DNA of 37,556 nucleotides from Chitinophagaceae bacterium (GCA_019747705.1 JAIEQM010000081.1:1-37556), one strand, 5' to 3'. Counted from the first letter of the stretch, positions 6,549-16,085 are shown. Notes: generated by a model from the letters alone, not told the origin. A program made the numbers and translations.

Positions 6549-8699
6549 ATGAAACCGATAATAAATATCATTGCTGTTTGTTTATTACTCTTTTGCAGTT
6601 CAGCACAGGCACAACAACCCATTGATGAAGAAAAAGTAAATAAAGCCGTGGCGCTGATGAAAAAGATGCAAACAAACCCGGGCGAACTGCAAAGCATTAT
6701 GGCCGAAATGCAGGCATTGAAACTCAATAGTGCCGAAAATAAAGAAGCAAAAGCGAGGATGCAGAAAGATGCCATAAATCAAGCAGGAGAAATAAAGAAG
6801 CAGGTAACAGCTACCGGCGGCATTACTGAAAAACAAATCACAGAGTTTAAAGAAAACAAAGACCGTATTGTTCCTGTGAGAGATGAAGTAAGAATTAATG
6901 CAGTACTCAAAAGAGATTTAAGTGATGGCGAACTAAAAAATTATTGCAAAGCTGTATTTGAAGCAGTAAAGAAAGAAATGAATGCTGCCGCCGTTTCGCA
7001 GGCAGAAATCATCTATGCAAAGCTCAAAGCAAAATATCCAACCACAGTTGCAATGGGTAATGGAGCCATCAGTTGTTATTTATACAATCTTACCCAGCAA
7101 AGTATATACATCATGGGGAAAGTTTGCAGCGAAGATGCAGGCGATGACAATAATTTAAACAACTACGCAGCACTGCTTACCAATCATGGAGTGGAGCAGG
7201 GTGCAATACCTATTCTGAATTATCTCAACAGAAAATATGCAAAAAGCCCTGTGGCACTGAGTAATCTATCTGTAGCATGGATGGGATTGGGTGAATTTAA
7301 AATGGCAGAAAAATATGCTGACAGTTGCATTCGTTTCTTTCCCGGTAATGCCGCACAGGCACATTATGTAAAAGCAGTGGTGAAGGAAAGCGAAGGCAAC
7401 AGGCAGGGAGCCATTGAAGAAATGAAACAAAGTATCGGCGAAAGTTACAGTGCCGAAAAAGAAAGCCTGCTTAAAAAAATGGGAGGAAAGCTTACTGCAT
7501 CTGATTATAAAAAAATATTGCCTGCAGATGCATTAGGTTTATCCAAATTTAATTTTCCCGCCCTGCCAAGAACTTATGAAGCTGCCCTGAATTCTAAATT
7601 AGAATGGACCATCTTTTATAAAAATTTAGAAAGCAGTATAAAAGAATTAGAAATAAAAACAGAACGGCTCAGGAAGGAATACGATAAAAAAGCCGAAGCC
7701 GATGCCAAATCAGCCATCAATTTTGCAAAACAAAAAAGCGGAAAGTTTATCTATGCCTTTGCCGCCAATAATAATACCAACCAAAGCTGGAACAACTTTT
7801 ACCAATTGCTTGATGAAGAGTTTATAAGAAAAGAAGAGGCTTTTATGAAAGAAGCCAGGCAACTTACAGAACAAAACAGCAAAATGCTTGACCAGTTAGA
7901 TACAATTGTAAAAGTGCAATTGGCAAAACGGTTTGAGCAGGATGCCCTCGGCAAAAAATTTACTGATGCTGAAGCATGCAATGCATACAAGCAGGCGTAT
8001 GACAACTACATGCAACCGGCCAATACCATGTTTGAAAAATTTTATACAGCTTATATAGACCATAAACGAAAAATGACGAATGAACTGGTGTACGCAGGAA
8101 AACAGTTTATGGATAAAGCATATTATGAGTATTATGCCAGCAATTCAAAGCTTCAATTTCTGTACGCATTGCAATCCGTGAGTTATGAAATACCAAGTTA
8201 TTCTCCCGGCAACCTTGGAGGTTATGCATCTGCATGCATCAACGTAAAAACAAATTCGTTTACAAACAAAGGGCTGGCAAACTGGAACGATTTGAATTGC
8301 GGTAACAAATGGGAAATGAAATTGCCCGGCAGTGAAGTTTCTACCGATTGTAATAAAATTACTTTCAAGTTTGACATATTGGTTGCCGAAGGTTCTTACA
8401 GTGAAGATTTGTTTACCGGGCAATGGACAAATATGAGTTTGGAAATTGGAGTGGGCATTGGCTCAAAAAAAATAACGGATAAATCAGGCATTGAAGTGGG
8501 TGGTGCAGGCGCAGAAGTGGGCGCCTTTATTGAAATTGACAGAACAGGTATTACTGACTACGGGGGTAAAGGAAAAGTTGGTTTGGAAGGCAGCGGCATT
8601 ACGCTGATAGGTGCCGAAGGAAAAGTATCGCTTAAATCCGGCAACTCATCTTTTGAAGTAAAATCGGATATGAGCAAAGCAAGCGTAAGCTATAAATAA
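6549..8699 (+). CDS. Large secreted TPR-like protein C
   Basis: I place the start at ATG 6549 because a signal peptide (MKPIINIIAVCLLLFCSSAQ) begins there; an ATG at 6501 overlapping the stop of gene B would add 16 residues with no function. The mature protein, about 695 residues, opens with a Met/Lys-rich helical region. It then has tetratricopeptide-like helices (about 150-300, for example LSNLSVAWMGLGEFKMAEKY) and a long charged helical stretch (about 340-550). The final 90 residues are glycine-rich and beta-repetitive (IEVGGAGAEVGAFIE and similar). No enzymatic motif is visible. It probably acts as a periplasmic or surface scaffold. It lies between LRR protein B and jelly-roll protein D, five bases upstream of the latter. 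Confidence 0.75.
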   Translation: MKPIINIIAVCLLLFCSSAQAQQPIDEEKVNKAVALMKKMQTNPGELQSIMAEMQALKLNSAENKEAKARMQKDAINQAGEIKKQVTATGGITEKQITEFKENKDRIVPVRDEVRINAVLKRDLSDGELKNYCKAVFEAVKKEMNAAAVSQAEIIYAKLKAKYPTTVAMGNGAISCYLYNLTQQSIYIMGKVCSEDAGDDNNLNNYAALLTNHGVEQGAIPILNYLNRKYAKSPVALSNLSVAWMGLGEFKMAEKYADSCIRFFPGNAAQAHYVKAVVKESEGNRQGAIEEMKQSIGESYSAEKESLLKKMGGKLTASDYKKILPADALGLSKFNFPALPRTYEAALNSKLEWTIFYKNLESSIKELEIKTERLRKEYDKKAEADAKSAINFAKQKSGKFIYAFAANNNTNQSWNNFYQLLDEEFIRKEEAFMKEARQLTEQNSKMLDQLDTIVKVQLAKRFEQDALGKKFTDAEACNAYKQAYDNYMQPANTMFEKFYTAYIDHKRKMTNELVYAGKQFMDKAYYEYYASNSKLQFLYALQSVSYEIPSYSPGNLGGYASACINVKTNSFTNKGLANWNDLNCGNKWEMKLPGSEVSTDCNKITFKFDILVAEGSYSEDLFTGQWTNMSLEIGVGIGSKKITDKSGIEVGGAGAEVGAFIEIDRTGITDYGGKGKVGLEGSGITLIGAEGKVSLKSGNSSFEVKSDMSKASVSYK

Positions 8700-8704
8700 A
8701 AAGC

Positions 8705-10537
8705 ATGACCCAATTTAAAACAATACTTCTTCTCCTCTTTGTTTTTATTTTTTTAAAAAGCAATGGCCAGGTAAACTGCAACACGCTTGATGTGAACAAC
8801 GTACCGGGTAAATGGGTGTGGCAAAAAGGCGGGTACGGCAATCAATGGCAGATGTGTGAACCTATACGAAAAGAAATGCAGCGAATTATGCCGGTGGCTT
8901 TAGATGGTTTACATGCAACCAACAGTATTGCGTTTGGAGACAACACTGTTTTTTGGCACACCAAAAGCCCCGCTGCTTACGAATGTTACCTGATGCTGAA
9001 AAAGTTCGAATGCCTGAAAGGATACAATGAACTGCGGCCGGAAGGAGAAACAGGATGCTGGATCTATTTTTCAGTAAACCAGATTGATGGAGTAAAATTT
9101 CCTATACCATGCCAGTCAACCGAACTGAAATACCATGAATATGAATCAAACATCCGTGTTGCCAATATTGAAGTAAAGACCGATGCAGCAGGCAATAAAA
9201 TTATTTATTCCAGCTACAGGGCTGAAGAAGTATTAAAACACTGTTACTTTTTTTCAACAAGAAAAGATTTGCCCTTGAGAAAACTTACCAACAAAGAATT
9301 ATTTACTTCTTACAAAATTTACCACGAAAAAAGACTAACCGAAAAAATAGCCCAGCAAGAAAAAATAGTGGCAGAATATGAAAAAAGATACAACAATATG
9401 TCTGCCTCCGAAAAACAAAAGGGCGATTACAGATCCCAACAGTTTCTTAATGGTATGGAATATTTAAAAAATCTGAAACTGGAAAAAGAAAATATCATTC
9501 CCTGGTATAATACAGCAATGAAACAGGCAAATATCAATGAAACAGCCTATGTTAAAAAAGTAAACTCCTATAATTTTATTCCCAAAGAATTAGAAGCCGC
9601 AGATGGTGATGGTTATAATGTTTGGGTTGACAACCTTGATTTTTTTGATAAAACAAAACCGAAAGATGCCATTCAGTGTATAGCTCTGTACATAAGAAGA
9701 CAAGATGATGAGCTCCCCAAAAAGAATTTTATGGATTTGTTTTTTAGCCGTTTTAATTTAGATGTGCTTTGTAAAATAGTGGGAGAGCCGGTAAAAAAAC
9801 CAATCGGCTTCAACTATCTGGATGCTTCATTGGGAGATGTGAAAACCGAATCAAAAACCAATCAGAACAATATATCAAACTATAACTACAGTTTTGAAAA
9901 AAACACTTTAAATCAATTTCCCCAGGGATGGAACGGCATGAAAAATAATACGGTACAGCAATTTGAAAATAAAAACTGGCTGGCATTTACCAAAGATGGT
10001 TACTGCTATCCGCAACAATTCAATAAAGAAATAAAAGACAACTTCAATCTTTCCTTTAACCTGAGCTGGAATAAGGACGTTGCTTACAACAGCGGGTTAT
10101 TTACCGTGAGCTTTTCAGAAATTCCGTATGATAATGCAGCTGAAAGATATAAGATGGATTACAACCAAAATCAATACTGGAGTTTGTATGACAGCTATGT
10201 GGGCAAGTTTAACCGGGTAATGATTTGGTTGGATCCTTACTGGAACGGCGGCGGCACACTCGAAGTGTATTCATATGATAAAAATGAAAACACAGGTGTG
10301 AAAAAACGTATCACACTTCCTGATTTTTACATGGCAAAAAACAGCCACAACATAAAAATTCAGCGCAAGGGGAGTTCACTGGTTGTTTTTATCAACGATA
10401 AAAAAGAAGCGGAGATTGAGAATGTGTTTATACCATTTGTAAAATACAACTTGTACACGTTCAGCAGGTATAAAGGCAATAACAGCGACAATAAGAACGA
10501 TGTGTTTTTTCTGGATAACATCAATGTGAACTATTAA
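8705..10537 (+). CDS. Secreted jelly-roll protein D, copy 1
   Basis: This 610-residue protein has a signal peptide ending near FLKSNGQ. Residues about 28-200 form a Trp- and Cys-containing domain of unknown type: PGKWVWQKGG, a PEGETGCWIYF strand and CYFFSTRKDLPLRKLT. A charged helical segment follows (about 215-300), then a short domain with NVWVDNLDFFDK and IRRQDDELPKK. The last 200 residues look like a concanavalin-type jelly roll: FPQGWNGMKN, WLAFTKDGYCYP and FNLSFNLSWNKD. This pattern also occurs next to OmpA domains in Bacteroidota and in glycan-binding modules. Carbohydrate binding is therefore possible but not shown. It is a paralog of the protein at 14201-16027, with roughly half of the residues the same by eye. 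Confidence 0.8.
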   Translation: MTQFKTILLLLFVFIFLKSNGQVNCNTLDVNNVPGKWVWQKGGYGNQWQMCEPIRKEMQRIMPVALDGLHATNSIAFGDNTVFWHTKSPAAYECYLMLKKFECLKGYNELRPEGETGCWIYFSVNQIDGVKFPIPCQSTELKYHEYESNIRVANIEVKTDAAGNKIIYSSYRAEEVLKHCYFFSTRKDLPLRKLTNKELFTSYKIYHEKRLTEKIAQQEKIVAEYEKRYNNMSASEKQKGDYRSQQFLNGMEYLKNLKLEKENIIPWYNTAMKQANINETAYVKKVNSYNFIPKELEAADGDGYNVWVDNLDFFDKTKPKDAIQCIALYIRRQDDELPKKNFMDLFFSRFNLDVLCKIVGEPVKKPIGFNYLDASLGDVKTESKTNQNNISNYNYSFEKNTLNQFPQGWNGMKNNTVQQFENKNWLAFTKDGYCYPQQFNKEIKDNFNLSFNLSWNKDVAYNSGLFTVSFSEIPYDNAAERYKMDYNQNQYWSLYDSYVGKFNRVMIWLDPYWNGGGTLEVYSYDKNENTGVKKRITLPDFYMAKNSHNIKIQRKGSSLVVFINDKKEAEIENVFIPFVKYNLYTFSRYKGNNSDNKNDVFFLDNINVNY

Positions 10538-10674
10538 AAATTACCTGTACATGAAAATACTAATGCCATATTTCCAACTGCTGTTTTTTAACCTGCGGTT
10601 ACCGGGCCGGCAAAAAATAAATCAATTGCAGGCAGGTCTTTTGAGTTCAACACACAATTTAATTAAATGCAGAT

Positions 10675-12060
10675 ATGAAAAAGTCATTCCTCATTCACTC
10701 TTGTTTGCTGCTGTTTTTCGCAATAACAGCACAGGCTCAAAACCAGTACGATATTTTCAACTATAAAATACCGGCAGGTTTCAAACAAACCACCAAAACC
10801 AACACCGTGCTGATGCTGGAAAAAAATGAAGGCAAAAATTATTGCCAGCTCACCCTCTATGCGGCAGTACAGGCGCAGGCAGATGCGGAGAAAGATTTTA
10901 TAAAGAACTGGGACTTCTTTGCACGCAATCCGCAACAGGGCATTGCCAATCCTGAAACAAGAGACACCGGTTCACTCAACAACTGGCAAATGCTGTTTGG
11001 CGCTGCCAAAGGAAAATACAACAATCAAATGTTTGCACTTACCCTCAGCAGCTTCACCAAAAACAATATCAATTATTATATCGGCGCTGTGTTTACTGAC
11101 AAGAAATATATACCCGTAGCACAGGAATTTATTGCAGGTGTGCTGGCCGATGAAAAAAAATTCGCTGTTGTTAAAAAACAACAGCCTGCACCATCCAATA
11201 ACACGGGTGCATCATCAAACAATACAACTGCAACATCAGGAAAAAGCAAACGTATTGCACAACCATCCCTCACATTTAATGATGGCTGGACAAGTACTGC
11301 CTATGATGATTATGTATCCATCATAAAAAACGGCACAGAAGTACGATTGATTTTTCCTGATGCACAAGTGGATAACAGCAGGCCGCAAAACACTTCTGTT
11401 TTTGAACCGCATTACTGGGATAATATTCTAAAAAAATACTACCGTGTTACAGGGCAGCCGCTTGTAAAAGAAAAACCACAGTACTCGTATGGAGAAAATG
11501 ATATTTGGCTGGCACCTGCAACAGATATTGCCACCGGCAGGCAGGGACATGTAGCTATGATACTCAGTGCCCAAAATGGCAACACAGCGGTTATTACTGT
11601 GTTTGCACCCAATGCAGCATATTTTAATACCAATTTTACAGGCACTGCTGATTTTAACCGCATGTGGGGCTACAACAAGTATAATGCAACAGTATCTGAT
11701 ATCATTGGCGAATGGAAAAATTCAAGCGGCGCAGGCATGGAATACTACAATATCTACACCGGCAATTCTGTAGGTATGGCCACGGCTCATGTAAGCGACA
11801 GGTTTGTTTTCAACAATAACGGCACTTATCAAAGCGAACACACAGGAACTTCTACATTTCAGGGTTCAGTAAGTCATGGAAAAAGTAATTACAGCGGCAC
11901 TTATTCACTCAACGATGTAACTCTAACGGCTACCGGAAGAGCAGCCAATGACCCCGGTGAATTTACCTGCTATTTCGAAGCAGTGAAATATGGATTCACA
12001 TTGCGGCTTATCAACAAAAAATTTTCAGGTGAAAATATGATCCTGTACAGAGTGAAATAA
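10675..12060 (+). CDS. Secreted protein A', paralog of protein A
   Basis: This 461-residue protein has a signal peptide (MKKSFLIHSCLLLFFAITAQ). It follows protein A from end to end: YDIFNYKIPAGF, NEGKNYCQLTLYAA, NWDFFARNPQQ, SSFTKNNINYY and FTDKKYIPVAQEFIAGV. A Ser/Asn/Thr-rich linker, LTFNDGWTSTAYDDYV, and a lipocalin-like end (IIGEWKNSSG, FVFNNNGTYQSEH) come next. It opens the second copy of the A-to-D module. The 137 bases upstream contain no dyad promoter, so it may depend on read-through from the first operon. The last 19 codons are echoed in a decayed duplicate just downstream. Confidence 0.85.
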   Translation: MKKSFLIHSCLLLFFAITAQAQNQYDIFNYKIPAGFKQTTKTNTVLMLEKNEGKNYCQLTLYAAVQAQADAEKDFIKNWDFFARNPQQGIANPETRDTGSLNNWQMLFGAAKGKYNNQMFALTLSSFTKNNINYYIGAVFTDKKYIPVAQEFIAGVLADEKKFAVVKKQQPAPSNNTGASSNNTTATSGKSKRIAQPSLTFNDGWTSTAYDDYVSIIKNGTEVRLIFPDAQVDNSRPQNTSVFEPHYWDNILKKYYRVTGQPLVKEKPQYSYGENDIWLAPATDIATGRQGHVAMILSAQNGNTAVITVFAPNAAYFNTNFTGTADFNRMWGYNKYNATVSDIIGEWKNSSGAGMEYYNIYTGNSVGMATAHVSDRFVFNNNGTYQSEHTGTSTFQGSVSHGKSNYSGTYSLNDVTLTATGRAANDPGEFTCYFEAVKYGFTLRLINKKFSGENMILYRVK

Positions 12061-12069
12061 CAGGGCCAA

Positions 12070-12121
12070 AACCTATAAGGTCTTGCAGCCCTGCTTACCC
12101 GGGCGGCAGACCTTACAGGTT
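12070..12121. repeat. Hairpin between gene A' and its decayed 3' copy
   Basis: AACCTATAAGGTCTTGC (12070-12086) pairs with GCAGACCTTACAGGTT (12106-12121), with one mismatch and one bulge. An inner GCCC/GGGC pair strengthens it. No T run follows, so it is not a classical terminator, though it could slow or end transcription. Alternatively it is a dispersed palindromic element that sits exactly between the two copies of the 3' end. Confidence 0.65.
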
Positions 12122-12127
12122 TAGCAA

Positions 12128-12184
12128 CTGCGGCGTATCAACAAAAAATATCCAGGTAAAAACAGGATGCAGTACAGAGTAAAA
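12128..12184 (+). pseudogene. Decayed duplicate of the 3' end of gene A'
   Basis: These 57 bases match 12001-12057, the last 19 codons of gene A', at 47 of 57 positions without gaps. They would still read as R-INKK-PGKN---YRVK-like residues. There is no upstream gene body, so this is a remnant of a third A-type gene or of an unequal exchange between paralogs. Confidence 0.75.
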
Positions 12185-12235
12185 CAGTAACATCCTTTTC
12201 TTTCAACAAAATGCCATGAAAAAAATTTTCGTTTT

Positions 12236-12285
12236 ATCTCCATCTTTTCAGGGATTGACCCGTGTTTTTATTTTCAGAACATTTG
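12236..12285 (+). promoter_or_regulatory. Dyad promoter 2 (before protein E)
   Basis: ATCTCC ending at 12241, nine bases, GGGATTG at 12251-12257, exactly 20 bases, then AACATTTG at 12278-12285. The predicted transcript start near 12292 leaves a leader of about 40 bases to the ATG at 12331. Confidence 0.75.
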
Positions 12286-12330
12286 TTATTCTGTACAACC
12301 GGCTTAATAACTTTTATAAAAAAAACAAAC

Positions 12331-13482
12331 ATGAAACAGATTATTCTTATGTGCTTTTTGATGTATGCCGTAAATACGGAGGCGCAACTGCTGAAAAAAA
12401 TTAAAGAGAAAGCCCAGCAGGCAGTAGAGCCTAAAAAAGCAAATGAACCTCAGCCTGCTGCAAACAACAATGATGAAGGCAGCAGCAAAACAAAAGTAAA
12501 GTGGGTACCTGTTCCCGGCTGTGAAAAAGTATTTACGCTGGCTGCAGGCGAAACATTTTTTTATGATGAAACAAAAGTAACAGCCAGTAATGGTAAACTC
12601 AGCTATGCTTTTATTATAAGCAATAAAAAATATGAATACTTTTTAATTGAAGACGGTACCCGTTCCGGCCCTTTTAAAGAACCCCCTGTAAGCCAGTTGC
12701 GTGCCATGGTACAAAAGCCGGAGAATGAAACAGGTGATAACAATGATGATGGAAGGATTGAACTTGGGGGCAATAAAAAAGACCCGGTAGCTATGCAATA
12801 CAGCAAAACCATCAGCAACAAATTATACATTGTTTTTAATGGTAAAAACTATGGCCCTTATGATTTTGTTGCAAAAATGGTTGTATCGCCGGATAAGAAA
12901 AAATTCTGGGCGGCTGTGGTAAGCGGAGGAGCTGTTGCTTATATGGGCATGGGAAAAACATTCCTGGTAAATGAAGCAGCGGTAAAACAAACAGCAGGTG
13001 ACGATGCCAGCTTTCCTGCAAAGCTGATGGTAAGTAATACTTTTTCCGCTGCGGCGCTGACTATTCTTGATAATTCAGGCCAAAAATCAATTACTGTTTC
13101 ATCAACCGGAAAAAAACAGGAAGGAAATGTAAATGAAGTATATACCGGCAACAAATCTTCAACAACTGTTGCAGATAATGGTGATATTATTTCCATTCCT
13201 TCACAAAGCCCCACACAACTTATGGTAAATGGTACAGAAGCCGCTTCGTTTAAAGTACCCGTTACCAGCCTGAGCCGTTTATTTATTCTGCCCGATTATA
13301 AAAAATCAGTGTTCTATCAATCTGGTAAGCTTTACAGGGGTGATGGCAGTGAAGAAAGCCTCACAGGTGTGGTGTTTCCAAAGTTTGTAAAGCTGGGTAA
13401 TGAATATGCTGTTTATTATTACAAAATTGCTGAACAGGATAACGGTGATAAAGATGTTTACCTCTGTAAAAAAATATTATAA
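12331..13482 (+). CDS. Secreted protein E, unknown beta-rich repeats
   Basis: The start is set at ATG 12331, where a signal peptide begins (MKQIILMCFLMYAVNTEAQ); the frame is open further upstream but would read through the promoter. The product is 383 residues. A Lys/Gln/Glu-rich stretch (LLKKIKEKAQQAVEPKK) follows the signal peptide. The rest contains repeated short units such as LYIVFNGKNYGPYDFVAKMV, SPDKKKFWAAVV and KKSVFYQSGKLYRGDG, which suggest a propeller-like fold of WG or Kelch type. No catalytic motif is seen. It has its own dyad promoter inside the series, so it may open a second transcript with F and D'. Its end overlaps the start of gene F. Confidence 0.7.
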   Translation: MKQIILMCFLMYAVNTEAQLLKKIKEKAQQAVEPKKANEPQPAANNNDEGSSKTKVKWVPVPGCEKVFTLAAGETFFYDETKVTASNGKLSYAFIISNKKYEYFLIEDGTRSGPFKEPPVSQLRAMVQKPENETGDNNDDGRIELGGNKKDPVAMQYSKTISNKLYIVFNGKNYGPYDFVAKMVVSPDKKKFWAAVVSGGAVAYMGMGKTFLVNEAAVKQTAGDDASFPAKLMVSNTFSAAALTILDNSGQKSITVSSTGKKQEGNVNEVYTGNKSSTTVADNGDIISIPSQSPTQLMVNGTEAASFKVPVTSLSRLFILPDYKKSVFYQSGKLYRGDGSEESLTGVVFPKFVKLGNEYAVYYYKIAEQDNGDKDVYLCKKIL

Positions 13483-14194
13483 GCTTCTTACTGTTGCTGC
13501 AGGTTGCGCCGTTCTGCTGAGTGCTTTTGTATTGGCAAAAAAGCAATACAGCAATCCTGATTTTGGAAAAACATTCGGAACCAAAGCAGCAACTGCCCAA
13601 CAAAAACTGCAAACCATGAACAACAGTTTTGAGTTGTGCGGCAGCATTTGCCGCAGCAGTAAATTATTTATGCAAAGCATTGTTTTTCCTGAAGTAATGC
13701 GTTTTAACGAACTGAAAGATGATATAGAAACAGAAAGCCTCCGCACATTGTATGTACAGTTTGGTAAGGATTATGCCGATTTTTCTGTTGGCCTGTTTCA
13801 AATGAAACCTTCTTTTGCAGAGCTGCTGGAATTAAATGCTAAACGATTATTAACAGACAGTATGTACCATGAACTGCAGTTAAACTATCAATCATCAGAT
13901 GCAGCAACAATCCGGTCTGAACGTATTAAACGTCTGCAGGATGCTGACTGGCAATTGATTTACCTCACGGCTTTTATTTGTGTTTGCAACGAATTATACA
14001 AACACAAAACATTTAATAATGAAACGGAAAAAATGCAATGGTATGCCGCAGTATATAATTCAGGATTTGATAAAGCAGACAGGTATATCACAAAAAAAAT
14101 AACAGAAGAAAATTTTTATTTACAGCAGGGCATGCCCGGCAAAAAATTCAGGTATGCTGCGGTGGCCAAATGGTTTTATCTCACTAATTTTTAG
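13454..14194 (+). CDS. Membrane-anchored lysozyme/transglycosylase-like protein F
   Basis: I choose the ATG at 13454, which begins MFTSVKKYYK and leads into one hydrophobic segment (LLTVAAGCAVLLSAFVLA); the product is 246 residues and overlaps gene E by 29 bases. The core contains SIVFPEVMRFNELKDDIE (E80 in FPE), a YADFSVGLFQMKPSF segment (109-121) and later WYAAVYNSGF. An early glutamate, a G-x-FQMKPSF strand and a late YNSG turn are reminiscent of soluble lytic transglycosylases, which cut peptidoglycan glycan strands. This assignment is by pattern only. A structural search could place it elsewhere. Confidence 0.6.
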   Translation: MFTSVKKYYKLLTVAAGCAVLLSAFVLAKKQYSNPDFGKTFGTKAATAQQKLQTMNNSFELCGSICRSSKLFMQSIVFPEVMRFNELKDDIETESLRTLYVQFGKDYADFSVGLFQMKPSFAELLELNAKRLLTDSMYHELQLNYQSSDAATIRSERIKRLQDADWQLIYLTAFICVCNELYKHKTFNNETEKMQWYAAVYNSGFDKADRYITKKITEENFYLQQGMPGKKFRYAAVAKWFYLTNF

Positions 14195-14200
14195 CAGTCA

Positions 14201-16027
14201 ATGAAACATTATTTTAAAAAATCATTTTTTTTGCTGTTTAGCATTATGCTGCTTTCTGTATTGTGCACCACTGCACAAATCCGCAATGCAGTTGACCTGG
14301 ATAAAGTACCCCCGCAATGGGTGTGGCAAAAAAAAGGCAACGCCAATCAATGGGCAATAACAAATCCCATTCAAAAAGAACTGCAACGCATTTTTCAGCC
14401 GCTGCCCGATGGCATCTATGCTACGTTTAGCATTTCCGCAGGTGATGACCCTGCTATGGGAGCAGGCACACCAAAATCTTATGGCCCTTATCTTATGCTG
14501 AAGAAATATGAATATGTTTCATCACTCAAAAAAATTCAACAGGAAGGTGAAACCGGCTGCTGGATTTATTTTCAAACCAACACGCTCAACGGGCTTCACT
14601 GGTTTTTACCCGGCCGTATGGCCGACTTCGGATTTAATGGTGGCAATTTTCAATTATATGTATGCAACCTGAAAGTGGAAACAGATGCCAATGGCAACCG
14701 TGTACTTTATACTTCTTCTTATGGCCAGGAAAATGTGATGGCAGGTTATTGTTTCAGCGCCAATAACAAACTTCCTGTTCGGCGGCTTACCCGGAAAGAA
14801 TTGTTTACTTCTTATAAATTGTACATGGATAAATTCTATGACGACTGGATTGCCCAATATGAAAAATCAATTCCTGCAAATGAAAAACGTTACAACACTT
14901 TAACTGCAGAACAAAAGAAAGAAGAAAACTATTGGCCCGATGTAATACAGCGCAACAAAAAAGAACTTAGTGAATTCAAAGAAAAAAAAGTGGAACTGGC
15001 AAAATGGTACAGCAGCAAAATGCAATCAGCCAATCTGGATGTACCTGCGGTAGTGGAAAGGCTGAGGGGAAATATGGAAATAGAAAAATTAGACGTAAAG
15101 GAAGGTTTTAATGTGTGGATGGATGACCCTTCTTTCTTTGATAAAGCAAAAAGTGCGGATGCGCCACAGTTTATTTTTCTGCAAGTAAGAAGACAGGATG
15201 ACCAACTGCCTAAGAAATTATTTGTTGACCGTTTTAGTGATGCTTTCAATTTAGATGTGCTTTGCAAGATGGTGGGTGAAACTGCAAAGAAGCCTTCGGG
15301 TTTTAACACCATGACTGCCTCTCTCACCACTGCCAAAACAGAAACAAAAAATCAACAGGAAAAAGAAGGGCCTGTTTCCATCAACTTTCAAAAAGATGCA
15401 GCCGGCAGTTTTCCGGCAGGATGGAATGGCATGAAAAATATTTCGGTACAGGATTGCAATAACAGCAAATGGCTGACCTTAAGCAAAGCCGGTTACTGGT
15501 ATCCCAAACAGTTTAATAAACCAATAGAAGATGGCTTTACCCTTTCCTTCAATGCAGAATGGAATAAAGAAATTTCTTACTACAGCGGGCTGTTTGCCGT
15601 AACACTGGCGGAGATGCCCTATGATAATGTGATGCAGGGATTTAAAACAGAAGGTAATCAAAGTGATTATTCTAGCCTTTATGACAGTTATGCTGCTGAA
15701 TTCAACCGCATCACACTTCGCTTTGACCCTTATTTTAATGATGGCGGACAGTTACAGGTTACGGTTTATGATAAACGAAACGTGGCAGTGCTTGATCAAA
15801 AAGTTTTGCTGCCGCAGTTCTTCAGAGAAAAAAATAAACATCAGTTGCAAATAAGCCGTGAAGGAAACAAACTCATTGTAAAAGATAACGGAACCCTTGC
15901 CGGCGAATTTGACAATGTGTTTACCGGCGCTGTTCGTTACAATGCTTATATCTTCAGCCGGTACAGGTCAGGCAACGAAGAAGAAACAGATATGTATTAT
16001 TTGAATAATGTACAGGTGAAGTATTAA
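14201..16027 (+). CDS. Secreted jelly-roll protein D', paralog of D
   Basis: This 608-residue protein has a signal peptide ending near LCTTAQ. It mirrors protein D throughout: VPPQWVWQKKGNANQW, QEGETGCWIYFQTN, LPVRRLTRKELFTSYKLY, FNVWMDDPSFFDK, VRRQDDQLPKK, FNLDVLCKMVGE, then the jelly-roll end FPAGWNGMKN, WLTLSKAGYWYP and FTLSFNAEWNKE. It closes the second A-to-D module and starts six bases after gene F. The strongest conservation lies in the middle QDD-LPKK domain and the C-terminal domain, so these are probably the functional parts. Molecular role unknown. Confidence 0.8.
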   Translation: MKHYFKKSFFLLFSIMLLSVLCTTAQIRNAVDLDKVPPQWVWQKKGNANQWAITNPIQKELQRIFQPLPDGIYATFSISAGDDPAMGAGTPKSYGPYLMLKKYEYVSSLKKIQQEGETGCWIYFQTNTLNGLHWFLPGRMADFGFNGGNFQLYVCNLKVETDANGNRVLYTSSYGQENVMAGYCFSANNKLPVRRLTRKELFTSYKLYMDKFYDDWIAQYEKSIPANEKRYNTLTAEQKKEENYWPDVIQRNKKELSEFKEKKVELAKWYSSKMQSANLDVPAVVERLRGNMEIEKLDVKEGFNVWMDDPSFFDKAKSADAPQFIFLQVRRQDDQLPKKLFVDRFSDAFNLDVLCKMVGETAKKPSGFNTMTASLTTAKTETKNQQEKEGPVSINFQKDAAGSFPAGWNGMKNISVQDCNNSKWLTLSKAGYWYPKQFNKPIEDGFTLSFNAEWNKEISYYSGLFAVTLAEMPYDNVMQGFKTEGNQSDYSSLYDSYAAEFNRITLRFDPYFNDGGQLQVTVYDKRNVAVLDQKVLLPQFFREKNKHQLQISREGNKLIVKDNGTLAGEFDNVFTGAVRYNAYIFSRYRSGNEEETDMYYLNNVQVKY

Positions 16028-16060
16028 GAACTGTTTTCAACCCCGTCAGCGGTTCTTATT
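16026..16060 (+). terminator. Weak hairpin after D'
   Basis: AAGAAC (16026-16031) and GTTCTT (16052-16057) can pair over six bases around a 20-base loop, followed by ATTAG rather than a T run. It is a possible attenuator or terminator at best. Confidence 0.25.
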
Positions 16061-16085
16061 AGCTAAAAAGCAATTTCAATTTTAT

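Noticed and set aside
10551..10766. A 71-residue plus-strand frame between D and A'
   Set aside because: It runs into the signal peptide region of A' in another frame and has no recognisable features.
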